A DNA stretch of 64,000 nucleotides from Rahnella bruchi (lineage in GTDB: Bacteria; Pseudomonadota; Gammaproteobacteria; Enterobacterales; Enterobacteriaceae), in NCBI RefSeq assembly GCF_003614975.1, contig NZ_QZWI01000014.1:62001-126000 (forward strand), written 5' to 3'. Numbering within the stretch: the stretch's first letter is position 1; every line of letters begins with the position of its first letter. The position numbers were made by a program, and so were the translations under genes. Below the pieces are notes generated by a model. It searched no databases. It was not told where the DNA came from and saw only the letters and a program-made list of their open reading frames with translations. Of the stretch, positions 18,943 through 28,052 are shown piece by piece.

Positions 18943-20910
18943 TTAACGGGCAAGACCAAAGCCAATTTCAAACAGCGGGTCTTCGCTGTCGTGCGGCATA
19001 TCAGACTGTTGTTTGAGCACCGCCTCCATTGATGAAGGCAGCTCGAACGGCAGTTTCCCGGTATAGGTTTCGCTGCTGGTCAGACGGGTGAACAGCACCG
19101 CATCGCTGACGCCGAAATTACCGATAACCGCTTTCGCTTTGTCATTCACGTTAGTGAGAATGGCAGGGCGGTCGAGATAGACTGTCACCACCGTCGGCAC
19201 CACTTTGCTGGCTTTTACGATGGCCAGATAATCGGCATTATCGTCAGTGAAAGCCAGCGATCCTTCATGGTGGCGTTTGCCGAAGAACCACTGCTTATGC
19301 GGTTGCTCATAAGGCGCATGAGCGCGGATCAGGGCGACATCGGCTTTTTCGGGCGCATCAACCACGATGAAACCTGCGGCATGTGCGGCTTTTGGCTCAA
19401 TGCCATACAGCCAGACTTTTTTACCTTTCTTCAGCGGTAACAGATCGCCGGTATTTTGCAGTAAAACAAGCGAATGGCGTTGTGCGGCATCAGCTTCTTT
19501 CTGCCAGTCTGCGCGCCCGACGGTGTTCACGGCTTTCTGAGGATCAACATACGGATTTTCAAACAGGCCGGTGCGGAATTTTTGCTCTAAAATCCGCTCG
19601 ACGGATCCATCCAGCCGCTGCTGCGTAAGTTGTTTTTCGTTTACTGCATTCACCAGTAATTGTGAATCAGTCACGCCACCAAACTGATCCACACCTGCTT
19701 TAACGGCTTTGACGAAACGCTGTTGCGGCGTCAGGTTTTCAACGCCCCAGGACATGCCACCGGGTACCGGTTCTTTGTCTTCCGGCGAACCATTCAGGCA
19801 TTCATCTTCGCAATTGCTGGTGATCAGCCAGTCGCTGAGGATCACCCCTTTGAAACCATACTGACCACGCAGAATATCTGTCAGCAGCTGATGGCTGAAT
19901 CCTGCACCGACCTGTTCAAGCGGCTTGCCCTCGAACGACGCGTTTTTCAAAATGGAATATGTTGGCATGACGCTGGCGACGTTGGCTTCAAACGCGCCGG
20001 TAAAGGGATAGATGTGTTCTTTGAGATTATTGCCAGGGAAGACGGCATTTTTGCCGTAGACGTTATGGCTGTCGTAGCCCTTTTCTGCTGCGCCGTAACC
20101 GACCCAGTGTTTCACCACAGAAATCACGCTGCCGGAATTGAGGCCATCGCCTCCGTTTTGCATTCCTTCGATGTAGCCGCGCACCATGTTATGTACCCGC
20201 GTCGGGTCTTCACCGAAAGTACCGCTGATCCGCGCCCAGCGCGGTTCGGTCGCCAGATCGGCCTGGGGGGAAAGGGCTTCACGAATCCCCACAGCCAGAT
20301 ATTCCTGACGCACAATATCAGCATAACGCCGGGTGAGTTTTTCATCGCCAATCGCCGCCAGCCCTAAGGTCTCCGGCCACTGGGTGAATTTGCCGGAAGA
20401 GGTGCTCGCGCCAATCAGATATTCAAACGAATTGCGCGGATCACTGCTGACAGTGACCGGAATACCGAGCCGTGTCTTTTCGGCAATCTGCTGTAATTTG
20501 TTGTTTTCTTCAGCCATCAGCGCCGGGTCTTCGGCAGACAGACGGGTGATCAGGCTGTTGACCTTAGCGCCGGAAATCATCTTTTCCGCCGCTGCCAAAT
20601 CATAATGTGTTCCGGCCCCGATCGGGCTGTTGGCCGTCGGTGCGGAACCGTGCATCATTACACCGGCTTTTTCTTCCAGCGTCATGCGTTTTACCAGATC
20701 CGCCGCGCGTTCTTCGGGCGTCAGCCGCCAGTCTTCATAGGGTTCAAGCTTACCTGAGTGATTGAGGTCTTTGAACTGTAGCCCATCAACGTTGAGCAAT
20801 GTGACTTCCCGCTGACTCAGCTCGGGCTGAGCGGTATCAGCAAAAACAACAGGGGTTGAAAGCAGAAGGGCGGAAACAGCCAGGCTCAGAGGTTTAATTT
20901 TCATCATCAT
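18943..20910 (-). CDS. exported glycoside hydrolase family 3 (beta-glucosidase-like)
   Basis: This 655-residue enzyme has a signal peptide (cleavage near VFA-DT, residue 24). The GH3 N-domain contains KHW (268-270) and the nucleophile D360 in GVILSDW; a C-terminal domain follows (LVLLQNTGDLLPL). Residues 48-59 (DLNHSGKLEPYE) fit a 12-residue EF-hand calcium loop, unusual near the N-terminus of this family. It is probably periplasmic and hydrolyses beta-glucosides or related oligosaccharides. It stands alone with no transporter neighbours. Confidence 0.88.
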   Translation of the reverse strand: MMMKIKPLSLAVSALLLSTPVVFADTAQPELSQREVTLLNVDGLQFKDLNHSGKLEPYEDWRLTPEERAADLVKRMTLEEKAGVMMHGSAPTANSPIGAGTHYDLAAAEKMISGAKVNSLITRLSAEDPALMAEENNKLQQIAEKTRLGIPVTVSSDPRNSFEYLIGASTSSGKFTQWPETLGLAAIGDEKLTRRYADIVRQEYLAVGIREALSPQADLATEPRWARISGTFGEDPTRVHNMVRGYIEGMQNGGDGLNSGSVISVVKHWVGYGAAEKGYDSHNVYGKNAVFPGNNLKEHIYPFTGAFEANVASVMPTYSILKNASFEGKPLEQVGAGFSHQLLTDILRGQYGFKGVILSDWLITSNCEDECLNGSPEDKEPVPGGMSWGVENLTPQQRFVKAVKAGVDQFGGVTDSQLLVNAVNEKQLTQQRLDGSVERILEQKFRTGLFENPYVDPQKAVNTVGRADWQKEADAAQRHSLVLLQNTGDLLPLKKGKKVWLYGIEPKAAHAAGFIVVDAPEKADVALIRAHAPYEQPHKQWFFGKRHHEGSLAFTDDNADYLAIVKASKVVPTVVTVYLDRPAILTNVNDKAKAVIGNFGVSDAVLFTRLTSSETYTGKLPFELPSSMEAVLKQQSDMPHDSEDPLFEIGFGLAR

Positions 20911-21015
20911 CCTTAATTACTTTGTGTCTATAACGAATTGAAAAATATAGAAACTTAATTCTTAAGGAATAACCTATTTGCCTGTCTGATATTGCGATCA
21001 GGTTCTCAAATGTTG

Positions 21016-21534
21016 TCAGCCAAGAACCATTCCCAGCACTGCGCCGACCGCCAGCACCCACAGCGGGTGGATACGCTTATTGAGCGCCAGCAGCGTACAG
21101 AGCGCAATCACGCCCGCCAGCGGCAATGTGGTGGCAGAAGCTTTGGCGATTAACAGCCCGCTCGATACCACCAGGCCGACGGTGACCGGTACCAGCCCGC
21201 GCTGAATAACCTGCCGCCACGGACGGTCTTTGTAACGTTTCCATCCGCCCATCACGATGAGCGTTACCACCGAGGACGGGCCAAACTTCGCCAGTGACGA
21301 CACCAGCAGGCCGGACCATCCTGCGACCTGCCAGCCAATCAGCGGCACGATCATCATATTCGGGCCGGGTGCGGCCTGAGCCAGCGCGAACAGGGCGCTG
21401 AATTCCTGAGCGCTCATCCAGTGATGCACCTGCACCACGGCACGCTGCATCTCCGGTAAAATGGTATTACCACCGCCAAAAGCCAGCAGAGAAAGCTCGG
21501 TAAACAGCAGGGCGAGTGAGAGTAAAACGGCCAT
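21016..21534 (-). CDS. chromate transporter family protein, second half (ChrA)
   Basis: This 172-residue membrane protein has one CHR domain, starting FTELSLLAFGGGNTILPEM and carrying QAAPGPNMM. It overlaps the preceding CHR gene by one base (TGATG), so the two halves of a split (short-chain-pair) chromate transporter are translationally coupled. Family members export chromate or related oxyanions across the inner membrane. The LysR gene divergent from the pair is a plausible regulator. Confidence 0.85.
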   Translation of the reverse strand: MAVLLSLALLFTELSLLAFGGGNTILPEMQRAVVQVHHWMSAQEFSALFALAQAAPGPNMMIVPLIGWQVAGWSGLLVSSLAKFGPSSVVTLIVMGGWKRYKDRPWRQVIQRGLVPVTVGLVVSSGLLIAKASATTLPLAGVIALCTLLALNKRIHPLWVLAVGAVLGMVLG

Positions 21535-22118
21535 CAGAATTTAGTCCTTGCGCAGATAAAAATGCTGACCGGTGCCAGCACCAGCATGACCGGCAGCATC
21601 GGGATGCGAAATCCTGCGATAGCAATAACGCCCGCGGCGACCAGCGCCTGTTGCAGCCATTTTCCCCGCAAAGGTGCCAGCATTTTGAGGCCGGTGGATA
21701 ACAATAAACCGGCCGCCCCCGCCGCCATCCCCGCAAACAAATGTTCCACCAGCGGTTCATTCTGATAACGCGCATACACCAGCCCGAGCAGGACAACGCA
21801 AATTGTCGGCGCCAGGATCAGACCGAGAATGGCCGAAAGCGCACCTCGCAACCCGCGAAATTCCATTCCGAGCGCGACTGACAAATTAATAATATTGCCG
21901 CCCGGTAAAAACTGGCACAAACCCAGCAGTTCGGTGAACTGATCGCCGGTGAGCCAGCGGCGTTTATCCACCAGCATATGCCGTGCCATCGGCAGCACGC
22001 CGCCGAAACCGGTCAGGCCAAGAACGAAAAATCCCATAAACAGTTGTCCGCAATCGGGTTGCGGCGCGGTACCATCTTCTGTATCCAGCATTAATTTATC
22101 CTGCGTTTGTGCCGACAT
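21534..22118 (-). CDS. chromate transporter family protein, first half (ChrA)
   Basis: From ATG 22118 the protein has 194 residues, preceded by a strong GAGGGAGAG ribosome-binding site; the frame is open further upstream to 22337, across the LysR start. It contains GLTGFGGVLPMARHMLV and the FLPGGNIINLSVALG version of the CHR motif. It forms a one-base-overlap pair with the second half. Confidence 0.85.
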   Translation of the reverse strand: MSAQTQDKLMLDTEDGTAPQPDCGQLFMGFFVLGLTGFGGVLPMARHMLVDKRRWLTGDQFTELLGLCQFLPGGNIINLSVALGMEFRGLRGALSAILGLILAPTICVVLLGLVYARYQNEPLVEHLFAGMAAGAAGLLLSTGLKMLAPLRGKWLQQALVAAGVIAIAGFRIPMLPVMLVLAPVSIFICARTKF

Positions 22119-22247
22119 TTTCACACTCTCCCTCAAATGTAATTCAAAGCCGCCAGAGGCGTAAATTCTGTTACGGATCATGCGCGTGGATGTGCCATGA
22201 TGTCTAATGCCTTTATTAATGCACAAAGATACCCTGAGGGTATGGAT

Positions 22248-23159
22248 ATGATTGAACTGAAGCGTCTGAATGCGTTCGTTACCGTGGTGGAAGCAGGCAG
22301 CATTACCCGCGCCGCAGAGCTGCTGTTTATCCAGCAACCGCCGCTGACCCGCCTGTTACAGGGGCTGGAGCAGGAATTTGGCGTGCCTTTATTACAACGT
22401 CTGCCGCGCGGGGTGATCACGACCGAAGCGGGTGAAGTGCTATTACAGGAAGCGCGGGCTGTGCTTGCGCGTGCCGCTCAGCTCACTGCCGCCATGCACC
22501 GTGCCGCGCAGGGTGAACAGGGGCGCGTGCGCATCGGTTTCACCAGTTCCGCCGCACTGCATACGTTTGTGCCCGCGTTGTTGCGTCGCTATCGGGAGAT
22601 TTATCCGGCAGTCAGTACGCAGCTTGAGGAAAGCGGCAGCGGCGAGTTGCTGGCATCGGTGGTGGCGGGCGAACTGGATGTGGCATTTGTGCGTATGCGG
22701 GTCAAAGATATGCCCGAGTTAGAGATGGAAAAAGTGCTCGAGGAACCGATGTGGGTAGCCGTTCCGGCGGGTCACAGACTGGCTGCGCAAACCACCGGCC
22801 AGCCGCTGAAACTTGAGGAACTGAGTAACGAACCGTTTGTATTATACCGTCGTCGTGCCGGGCAGGGATTGTATGACGCCATACTGGCAGCGTATGTCCG
22901 AGCCGGTTTCAGTCCGCATATCGTCCAGGAAGCGCCAAGGCTGACATCGTGCCTGAGTCTGGTCGGCGCAGGGCTGGGTATTTCGATTGTGCCGGAATCT
23001 ATGACCCGGCTGGGCGGCGATGGCGTGGTGTTTTTGCCACTCGATGCCGCCACGCAACTCAGTGCGCCGCTCTATCTTGCGCGGCGGGAAGACAGCCATT
23101 CATCGGCTATAATCAATACGTTTTGTCAGTTGGTGAAATCGCAATTAAAGGCTGATTAG
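22248..23159 (+). CDS. LysR-family transcriptional regulator
   Basis: This is a LysR regulator of 303 residues from ATG 22248. I chose this start because GAGGG lies seven bases upstream and the family usually begins M-x-L-x-x-L. ATGs at 22242 and 22197 are also open. The HTH is FVTVVEAGSITRAAELLFIQ, followed by the linker helix and a periplasmic-binding-like effector domain. Divergent from the chrA pair, which it probably regulates. Its 3' end overlaps the convergent ArsR-type gene by 4 bp. Confidence 0.88.
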   Translation: MIELKRLNAFVTVVEAGSITRAAELLFIQQPPLTRLLQGLEQEFGVPLLQRLPRGVITTEAGEVLLQEARAVLARAAQLTAAMHRAAQGEQGRVRIGFTSSAALHTFVPALLRRYREIYPAVSTQLEESGSGELLASVVAGELDVAFVRMRVKDMPELEMEKVLEEPMWVAVPAGHRLAAQTTGQPLKLEELSNEPFVLYRRRAGQGLYDAILAAYVRAGFSPHIVQEAPRLTSCLSLVGAGLGISIVPESMTRLGGDGVVFLPLDAATQLSAPLYLARREDSHSSAIINTFCQLVKSQLKAD

Positions 23160-23509
23160 AGATGTTGCTCGGAAATGTGTTTTTGGGTGGATTCCAGCGT
23201 AATGTCGTCGGATTCGATGGCGCTGAGCAGGGAATCGAGCAGGCCGGGGAAGCGGGCGTCCAGATCTTCGCGGCGCAGTGAAAGCAAATTGGCTCGGCCA
23301 TCCGGGCGCTGCAAGATAACGCCGCTGTCACGCAGAACGCGCCAGTGATGAGTCAGCGTCGATTTTGACAGACCCTGCAATAACGTTCCGCAAGGATGCT
23401 CGCCGCCTTTGGCCAGCGTGCGCACTACGGCCAGACGTACCGGATTACCCAGTGCAGTCAGAACATTTTCGAGGCGGATCTGCTCGCGCTCAGGGTGGTT
23501 GGCTATCAT
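23156..23509 (-). CDS. ArsR-type winged-helix regulator
   Basis: This 117-residue protein has a winged helix at about residues 15-85 (LTALGNPVRLAVVRTLAKGG, then LSKSTLTHHWRVLRDSGVI). HPCG has one Cys, but no classic metal-binding CVC box is seen, so the signal is probably not arsenite. It faces the EF-G gene across a 236-bp spacer that carries a 26-bp dyad. Confidence 0.85.
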   Translation of the reverse strand: MIANHPEREQIRLENVLTALGNPVRLAVVRTLAKGGEHPCGTLLQGLSKSTLTHHWRVLRDSGVILQRPDGRANLLSLRREDLDARFPGLLDSLLSAIESDDITLESTQKHISEQHL

Positions 23510-23617
23510 ATTGTTCCTTTACTTTAACGACACTCATCGGCGGCCGCGCAATATAGCCTATCCCTCTGCTGCTGTACAACGCGACGGCTCTGACCAATTT
23601 CATCGATAGAATAAAAT

Positions 23618-23643
23618 AATTGTACGAATATACACGTACAATT
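23618..23643. promoter_or_regulatory. perfect 9-8-9 dyad upstream of the second EF-G gene
   Basis: AATTGTACG and CGTACAATT are separated by eight bases (AATATACA). A TATACT hexamer at 23648-23653 could be a -10 element, which would place the dyad over the -35 region. The adjacent divergent ArsR-type gene product could bind here. Confidence 0.6.
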
Positions 23644-23745
23644 GTAGTATACTCTCCGCACTAAGAAGTTTAGTACTCATTACTTTGTGACGGGACGTGA
23701 AAACCACTCTCCGCCAACTTAGCCATCAACCAGTAAGGACGTTAT

Positions 23746-25851
23746 ATGGCTCGCAAAACGCCAATCGAGCGCTACCGCAATATCGGTATCTCAGCACACA
23801 TCGACGCAGGTAAAACCACCACCACCGAGCGTATTCTTTTCTACACCGGCATGAATCATAAGCTGGGAGAAGTGCATGACGGCGGTGCGACCACAGACTG
23901 GATGGCTCAGGAACAGGAGCGCGGGATTACCATTACCTCCGCCGCCGTGACCTGTTTCTGGCGCGGGATGGATCACTCTTTCGATGAGCATCGCATTAAT
24001 ATTATCGACACTCCTGGGCACGTGGACTTCACCATTGAAGTCGAACGTTCCATGCGTGTACTCGACGGTGCGGTCATGGTGTACGACGCGGTGGGCGGCG
24101 TGCAGCCACAGTCTGAAACCGTGTGGCGTCAGGCCAATAAATACAAAGTGCCGCGTCTGGCGTTCGTTAATAAAATGGACCGTCAGGGCGCAGATTTCTT
24201 CCGTGTTCGCCAGATGATGGTCGATCGCCTGAAAGCCAATCCGGTGCCGATTGTGATTCCGATTGGTAAAGAAGAGCATTTCACCGGCGTGGTGGATTTA
24301 CGCAAAATGCGCGCCATTTTGTGGGATGACGCGACGCAAGGTATGACCTTTACCTATGAAGCGATCCCGCCAGATTTGCAGGCGCTGGCGGAAGAATGGC
24401 GCGAGAAAATGGTCTCGGCTGCTGCCGAAGCCAATGACGCGCTGATGGATAAATATCTCGAAGAAGGCACGCTGACTGAGGATGAAATCACCCAGGGTCT
24501 GCGTCTGCGCACTATCGCCGGTGAAATCCAGCCGATGTTGTGCGGCAGTGCATTCAAGAATAAAGGCGTGCAGCGCATGCTCGATGCCGTGATCGAACTG
24601 ATGCCCTCTCCGCTGGATATTCCGCCGGTGGCGGGTACTGACGAAGACGGCAACGAAGTGTTCCGTCATTCCGATGACAACGAGAAGTTCTCGGCGCTGG
24701 CGTTCAAACTGATGACTGACCCGTATGTCGGCCAGCTGACGTTTGTCCGCGTTTATTCCGGTGTGCTGAAAAAAGGCGACAGCGTGTATAACCCAGTGCG
24801 CGGCAAGAAAGAGCGTATTGGCCGTATCGTGCAGATGCATGCGAATGACCGTATCGAGATTGACGAAATCCGTGCTGGTGATATTGCCGCCTGTGTCGGG
24901 CTGAAAGATGTGACGACCGGTGAAACGCTGTGTGACCCGACGGACATTATTACGCTGGTGCGTATGGAATTCCCGGACCCGGTGATTTCGCAGGCCATCG
25001 AGCCTAAGACCAAAGCCGACCAAGAAAAAATGGGTATCGCGCTGTCACGGCTGGCATCCGAAGACCCGTCGTTCCGCATCCGTACTGATGAGGAATCCGG
25101 CCAGACGATCATTTCCGGGATGGGTGAATTGCATCTGGAAATCATTGTCGACCGTATGAAACGTGAGTTCGGCGTGGAAGCCAACATCGGTAAACCGCAG
25201 GTCACGTACCGCGAAACGGTGCGTAAAACGGTGAAAGATGTTGAAGGGAAATTTGTTCGTCAGTCCGGCGGTAAAGGTCAGTACGGCCATGTGGTCTTTA
25301 CGCTCGAACCGTTACCGGCAGGCACAGGTTTCGAGTTTGTCGATGCAACTAAAGGTGGCGTGGTGCCGCGCGACTATATCCCTGCGGTAGAAAAAGGGGT
25401 TACGGAAGCGCTGAACAACGGCATTCTGGCCGGTTATCCGGTGGTCGATGTGAAAGTGACACTGACTTTCGGTTCATACCACGAGGTCGATTCCTCGGAA
25501 ATGGCGTTCAAAATGGCGGCGATCTTTGGTTTCAAAGAAGCAGCTAAACGCGCAGATCCGGTGATCCTCGAGCCGATGATGAAAGTCGAAGTGGAAACGC
25601 CGGAAGAGTATGCCGGTGGCGTAATGGGCGATTTGTCATCGCGTCGCGGGACGGTGCAGGGCATGGAAGAGATAGCGGGTGGCGGCGGTAAAATCATCAA
25701 AGCCGAAGTCCCGTTATCTGAAATGTTCGGTTACTCCACTGTTTTGCGGTCGATGTCGCAAGGACGTGCAACCTACAGCATGGAGTTCAATCACTATGCC
25801 GAGGCACCGCGCAATGTCGCTGAAAACATCATTGCGTCGCGTGGTAAATAA
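23746..25851 (+). CDS. fusA: elongation factor G, orphan paralogue (EF-G type)
   Basis: This is a full-length translational GTPase of 701 residues with all five EF-G domains. G1 is AHIDAGKT (17-24), G3 is DTPGH (88-92), G4 is NKMD (142-145), and domain IV contains [10 protein letters not shown]. It lies outside the rpsL-rpsG-fusA-tuf context, and its sequence differs at many positions from enterobacterial FusA as I recall it; the start ([12 protein letters not shown]) resembles beta-proteobacterial EF-G. It is therefore probably an acquired second copy, perhaps for special conditions or antibiotic tolerance (inference). It has its own terminator. Confidence 0.9.
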   Translation: MARKTPIERYRNIGISAHIDAGKTTTTERILFYTGMNHKLGEVHDGGATTDWMAQEQERGITITSAAVTCFWRGMDHSFDEHRINIIDTPGHVDFTIEVERSMRVLDGAVMVYDAVGGVQPQSETVWRQANKYKVPRLAFVNKMDRQGADFFRVRQMMVDRLKANPVPIVIPIGKEEHFTGVVDLRKMRAILWDDATQGMTFTYEAIPPDLQALAEEWREKMVSAAAEANDALMDKYLEEGTLTEDEITQGLRLRTIAGEIQPMLCGSAFKNKGVQRMLDAVIELMPSPLDIPPVAGTDEDGNEVFRHSDDNEKFSALAFKLMTDPYVGQLTFVRVYSGVLKKGDSVYNPVRGKKERIGRIVQMHANDRIEIDEIRAGDIAACVGLKDVTTGETLCDPTDIITLVRMEFPDPVISQAIEPKTKADQEKMGIALSRLASEDPSFRIRTDEESGQTIISGMGELHLEIIVDRMKREFGVEANIGKPQVTYRETVRKTVKDVEGKFVRQSGGKGQYGHVVFTLEPLPAGTGFEFVDATKGGVVPRDYIPAVEKGVTEALNNGILAGYPVVDVKVTLTFGSYHEVDSSEMAFKMAAIFGFKEAAKRADPVILEPMMKVEVETPEEYAGGVMGDLSSRRGTVQGMEEIAGGGGKIIKAEVPLSEMFGYSTVLRSMSQGRATYSMEFNHYAEAPRNVAENIIASRGK

Positions 25852-25880
25852 GCAAAACAGGCGTAATCTCCGCCACAGAC

Positions 25881-25908
25881 AAAACGGTCCGCAAGGGCCG
25901 TTTTTTTT
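25881..25908 (+). terminator. rho-independent terminator after the EF-G gene
   Basis: The hairpin AAAACGGTCCGCAAGGGCCG is followed by a run of eight T, 30 bp after the stop codon. Confidence 0.9.
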
Positions 25909-25990
25909 GTCTTAGAAAAGGATTCGATAGTTTATGACTTCATTGTGTGACACTCTAATGCGCATGTCAGATGTGTATGTGGAGGGTGTT

Positions 25991-26227
25991 ATGTCATCAG
26001 TAACCGGAAATAAGAGACGAACGAATGTCACGCTGAGTGCCGATTTACTTGAACAGGCCAAAGCGTTCGGCATTAATCTTTCGGCAACGTTTGATAAAGC
26101 GTTAGGAGAAGCGGTGAAAGAGAAACAAAGGAAATTGTTCTTAGAGGAAAATCAACAAGCAATGGATTCCTGCAACGCCTTTACTGAAAAGGCAGGACTC
26201 TTCTCTCAGGGGCGTGGAGTTTTGTAA
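25991..26227 (+). CDS. ccdA: type II antitoxin CcdA
   Basis: This 78-residue antitoxin starts at ATG 25991 with GGAGGG upstream; the frame is open to 25934. The N-terminal ribbon-helix-helix segment (RRTNVTLSADLLEQAKAFG) would bind the operon promoter. The C-terminal part, with FLEENQQAMDSCNAFTEKAG, would neutralise CcdB. Its stop TAA overlaps the ccdB ATG by one base. Confidence 0.9.
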   Translation: MSSVTGNKRRTNVTLSADLLEQAKAFGINLSATFDKALGEAVKEKQRKLFLEENQQAMDSCNAFTEKAGLFSQGRGVL

Positions 26228-26538
26228 TGGCGCAATTTGATGTGTACGAAAATCAGGGAGAGGGTAAAAATCTGTATCCCTATTTTATGGATATTCAGAA
26301 TCCCTTATTTGAAAGACTCAACGAGCGGATCGTTGTGCCGCTAACCGCGGTTAGCAACCTGAAACCCATCAGGCACCTTCATCCCCTTATCATGATCCAA
26401 AATCATCAATACGTGTTGATGACTAATCTCCTGACCAGCGTGAGTGCAACGCAGTTACGCCATGAACCGGTGTTAAATGCGGACATTCATCGTGCTGATG
26501 TTGTGGCTGCGTTAGATCTACTGGTGATGGGAATTTAA
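26227..26538 (+). CDS. ccdB: type II toxin CcdB (gyrase poison)
   Basis: This 103-residue CcdB-family toxin poisons the GyrA subunit of DNA gyrase in characterised members. It shows MAQFDVYEN, YPYFMDIQN, IVVPLTAVSNL and LHPLIMIQNHQYVLMTN. The C-terminus reads VMGI, whereas the F-plasmid toxin ends in FWGI; the Trp known to matter for poisoning there is a Met here, so activity is uncertain. A chromosomal pair next to an orphan EF-G gene suggests an acquired region. Confidence 0.9.
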   Translation: MAQFDVYENQGEGKNLYPYFMDIQNPLFERLNERIVVPLTAVSNLKPIRHLHPLIMIQNHQYVLMTNLLTSVSATQLRHEPVLNADIHRADVVAALDLLVMGI

Positions 26539-26562
26539 GGCGCAAAACTCTGCGCCTTATTT
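26537..26562. terminator. terminator between ccdB and wrbA
   Basis: The stem AAGGCGCA/TGCGCCTT with a six-base loop lies between two convergent genes and is followed by ATTTTA on the plus strand. It may serve both directions. Confidence 0.6.
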
Positions 26563-26573
26563 TACGCGGTTAT

Positions 26574-27173
26574 TTAGCTGACCAGTTTACTGACGATGGT
26601 CGCAACGTGTTTGCCCTGATGCACGGCAATACGCAGTTCTTCGGCGCTTGGCTGACGTGATCCATCGCCACCGGCGATAGTGGTCGCGCCATAAGGTGTG
26701 CCACCGCGAACCTGTGAAATATCGAACAGTTCAGGCGTGGTGTAACCGATGGGAACAATGATCATGCCGTGGTGGGCGAGGGTGGTCCACGTGGAGGTGA
26801 TGGTCATTTCCTGGCCGCCGCCGGTACCGGTTGAGCTGAATACGCTGGCGACTTTGCCTGCCAGTGCGCCTTTGGCCCACAGGCCGCCGGTCTGGTCGAG
26901 GAAGGTTCGCATCTGGCCGGTCATGTTACCAAAGCGGGTTGGAGTGCCGAGAATGATGGCATCGTAATCGCCAAGTTCTGCGGGTGAGGCGACTTCAGCC
27001 GTCTGACCGGTTTTGCCACCGGCTGCCTTAAAGGCGTCTTCCGGCATCGTTTCAGGGACGCGTTTGATTGTGACTTCAACCCCAGGAACGCTGCGTGCGC
27101 CTTCGGCAACACTCTGCGCCATCGTTTCAATATGACCGTACATAGAGTGGTAGAGAACCAGTACTTTCGCCAT
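26574..27173 (-). CDS. wrbA: NAD(P)H:quinone oxidoreductase WrbA
   Basis: This flavodoxin-like FMN enzyme reduces quinones by two electrons. From ATG 27173, with GAGGAG seven bases upstream, the protein has 199 residues, the usual WrbA length. The FMN phosphate loop is [12 protein letters not shown], and [14 protein letters not shown] and [10 protein letters not shown] follow. The frame stays open 64 codons upstream, and the last 30 of these look coding (from GTG 27263). Either an extended form or a leader peptide is possible. Confidence 0.94.
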   Translation of the reverse strand: MAKVLVLYHSMYGHIETMAQSVAEGARSVPGVEVTIKRVPETMPEDAFKAAGGKTGQTAEVASPAELGDYDAIILGTPTRFGNMTGQMRTFLDQTGGLWAKGALAGKVASVFSSTGTGGGQEMTITSTWTTLAHHGMIIVPIGYTTPELFDISQVRGGTPYGATTIAGGDGSRQPSAEELRIAVHQGKHVATIVSKLVS

Positions 27174-27501
27174 CTTCAACTCCTCATTAGGTGATGTTTT
27201 TTCCGTATCACGCTCTGGTTTAGAGCCGGTAATACGGGCGAAAAATTCGCTTAAAAATCCCACATTGACTCCTCCGCGTGCATTGCAGTTGTCATGAGCA
27301 AGAGAGTTCATCGTCTGCGTATAAACCTTGAGATACAAACGCAAATTTTTGAACAGGCTCATCAATTAATTAGGGCAAAAGTGTGGGTAAAACCAATTGC
27401 CCGATTAAAAAGAAACAACCGGGAAGGCGCATTTCGCACCTCTACATACTAGAACAGAAGTGCGGGTTTGGCGGGAGAAGGGAAGATTTCAGGCGGGATT
27501 G

Positions 27502-27789
27502 TTACTGAGCGTCTTTTAAAATATCAGCCGTGCATTTCGCGCCAGTGGCGTGTTCGATAAATTCGCAAAGACTACGTGCAGCCACTACTTTATCCGTGAA
27601 TATTTTTGACGTGTGAATACCGGTAAGGCTGGCGAAGCAGCTCAAATGGCTGAGCTTAATCAAGCGCATGGTAAGTTCTTCAACCTGCAAAATATTCAGT
27701 CGGTAAACGTATCCTTTATCTTTAAACTTATGCAAAAACAAAACGCCGGTAGACGAATTCCGGCGTTGGGTTAGATCGATTACATCCAT
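27502..27789 (-). CDS. small protein of unknown function, end of adhesin cluster
   Basis: This is a 95-residue ORF from ATG 27789 (a TTG precedes it), with CAGG upstream. I do not recognise the family. It has no signal peptide or TM segment, is of mixed charge, and has Cys in SHLSCFAS, SLCEF and AKCTAD. It lies 20 bp after the 80-residue ORF and appears to be the last gene of the run TAA-lipoprotein-small ORFs. Confidence 0.5.
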   Translation of the reverse strand: MDVIDLTQRRNSSTGVLFLHKFKDKGYVYRLNILQVEELTMRLIKLSHLSCFASLTGIHTSKIFTDKVVAARSLCEFIEHATGAKCTADILKDAQ

Positions 27790-27809
27790 CAAAACCTGAA
27801 TTTCCGTAT

Positions 27810-28052
27810 TTAATTATTATTGAGAACTTTGCTTTTATCGCTTTCCCAGCTGACCAGCACTGAGACTTCATTGGGTTGCGCGATGAATTTACTGAGTGTG
27901 GCGGTATGCCCGTCTTTCATCATGACCGACACCGCAACGCCGGTGATGCCATGATCCAGCGGGGTTTCTTCAACGCGTTGCAACATTTTCAGACACGTAA
28001 ATTGCTGCTCGGGCGCAAGATGTTTGAACTGATCGGTGTGGTGTTTCTTCAT
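27810..28052 (-). CDS. small protein of unknown function, coupled to the lipoprotein gene
   Basis: This 80-residue, probably cytosolic protein begins MKKHHTDQFKHLAPEQQ; its family is not recognised. A good AAGGA site lies eight bases before ATG 28052. The start overlaps the lipoprotein stop by 4 bp (ATGA), a sign of translational coupling, so it probably works with that protein or is co-regulated with the adhesin. Confidence 0.6.
   Translation of the reverse strand: MKKHHTDQFKHLAPEQQFTCLKMLQRVEETPLDHGITGVAVSVMMKDGHTATLSKFIAQPNEVSVLVSWESDKSKVLNNN

Noticed and set aside
24298-25023. Long minus-strand ORF (241 codons) in the EF-G gene
   Set aside because: It is antisense to a fully conserved EF-G frame; a GC-rich codon-bias shadow.
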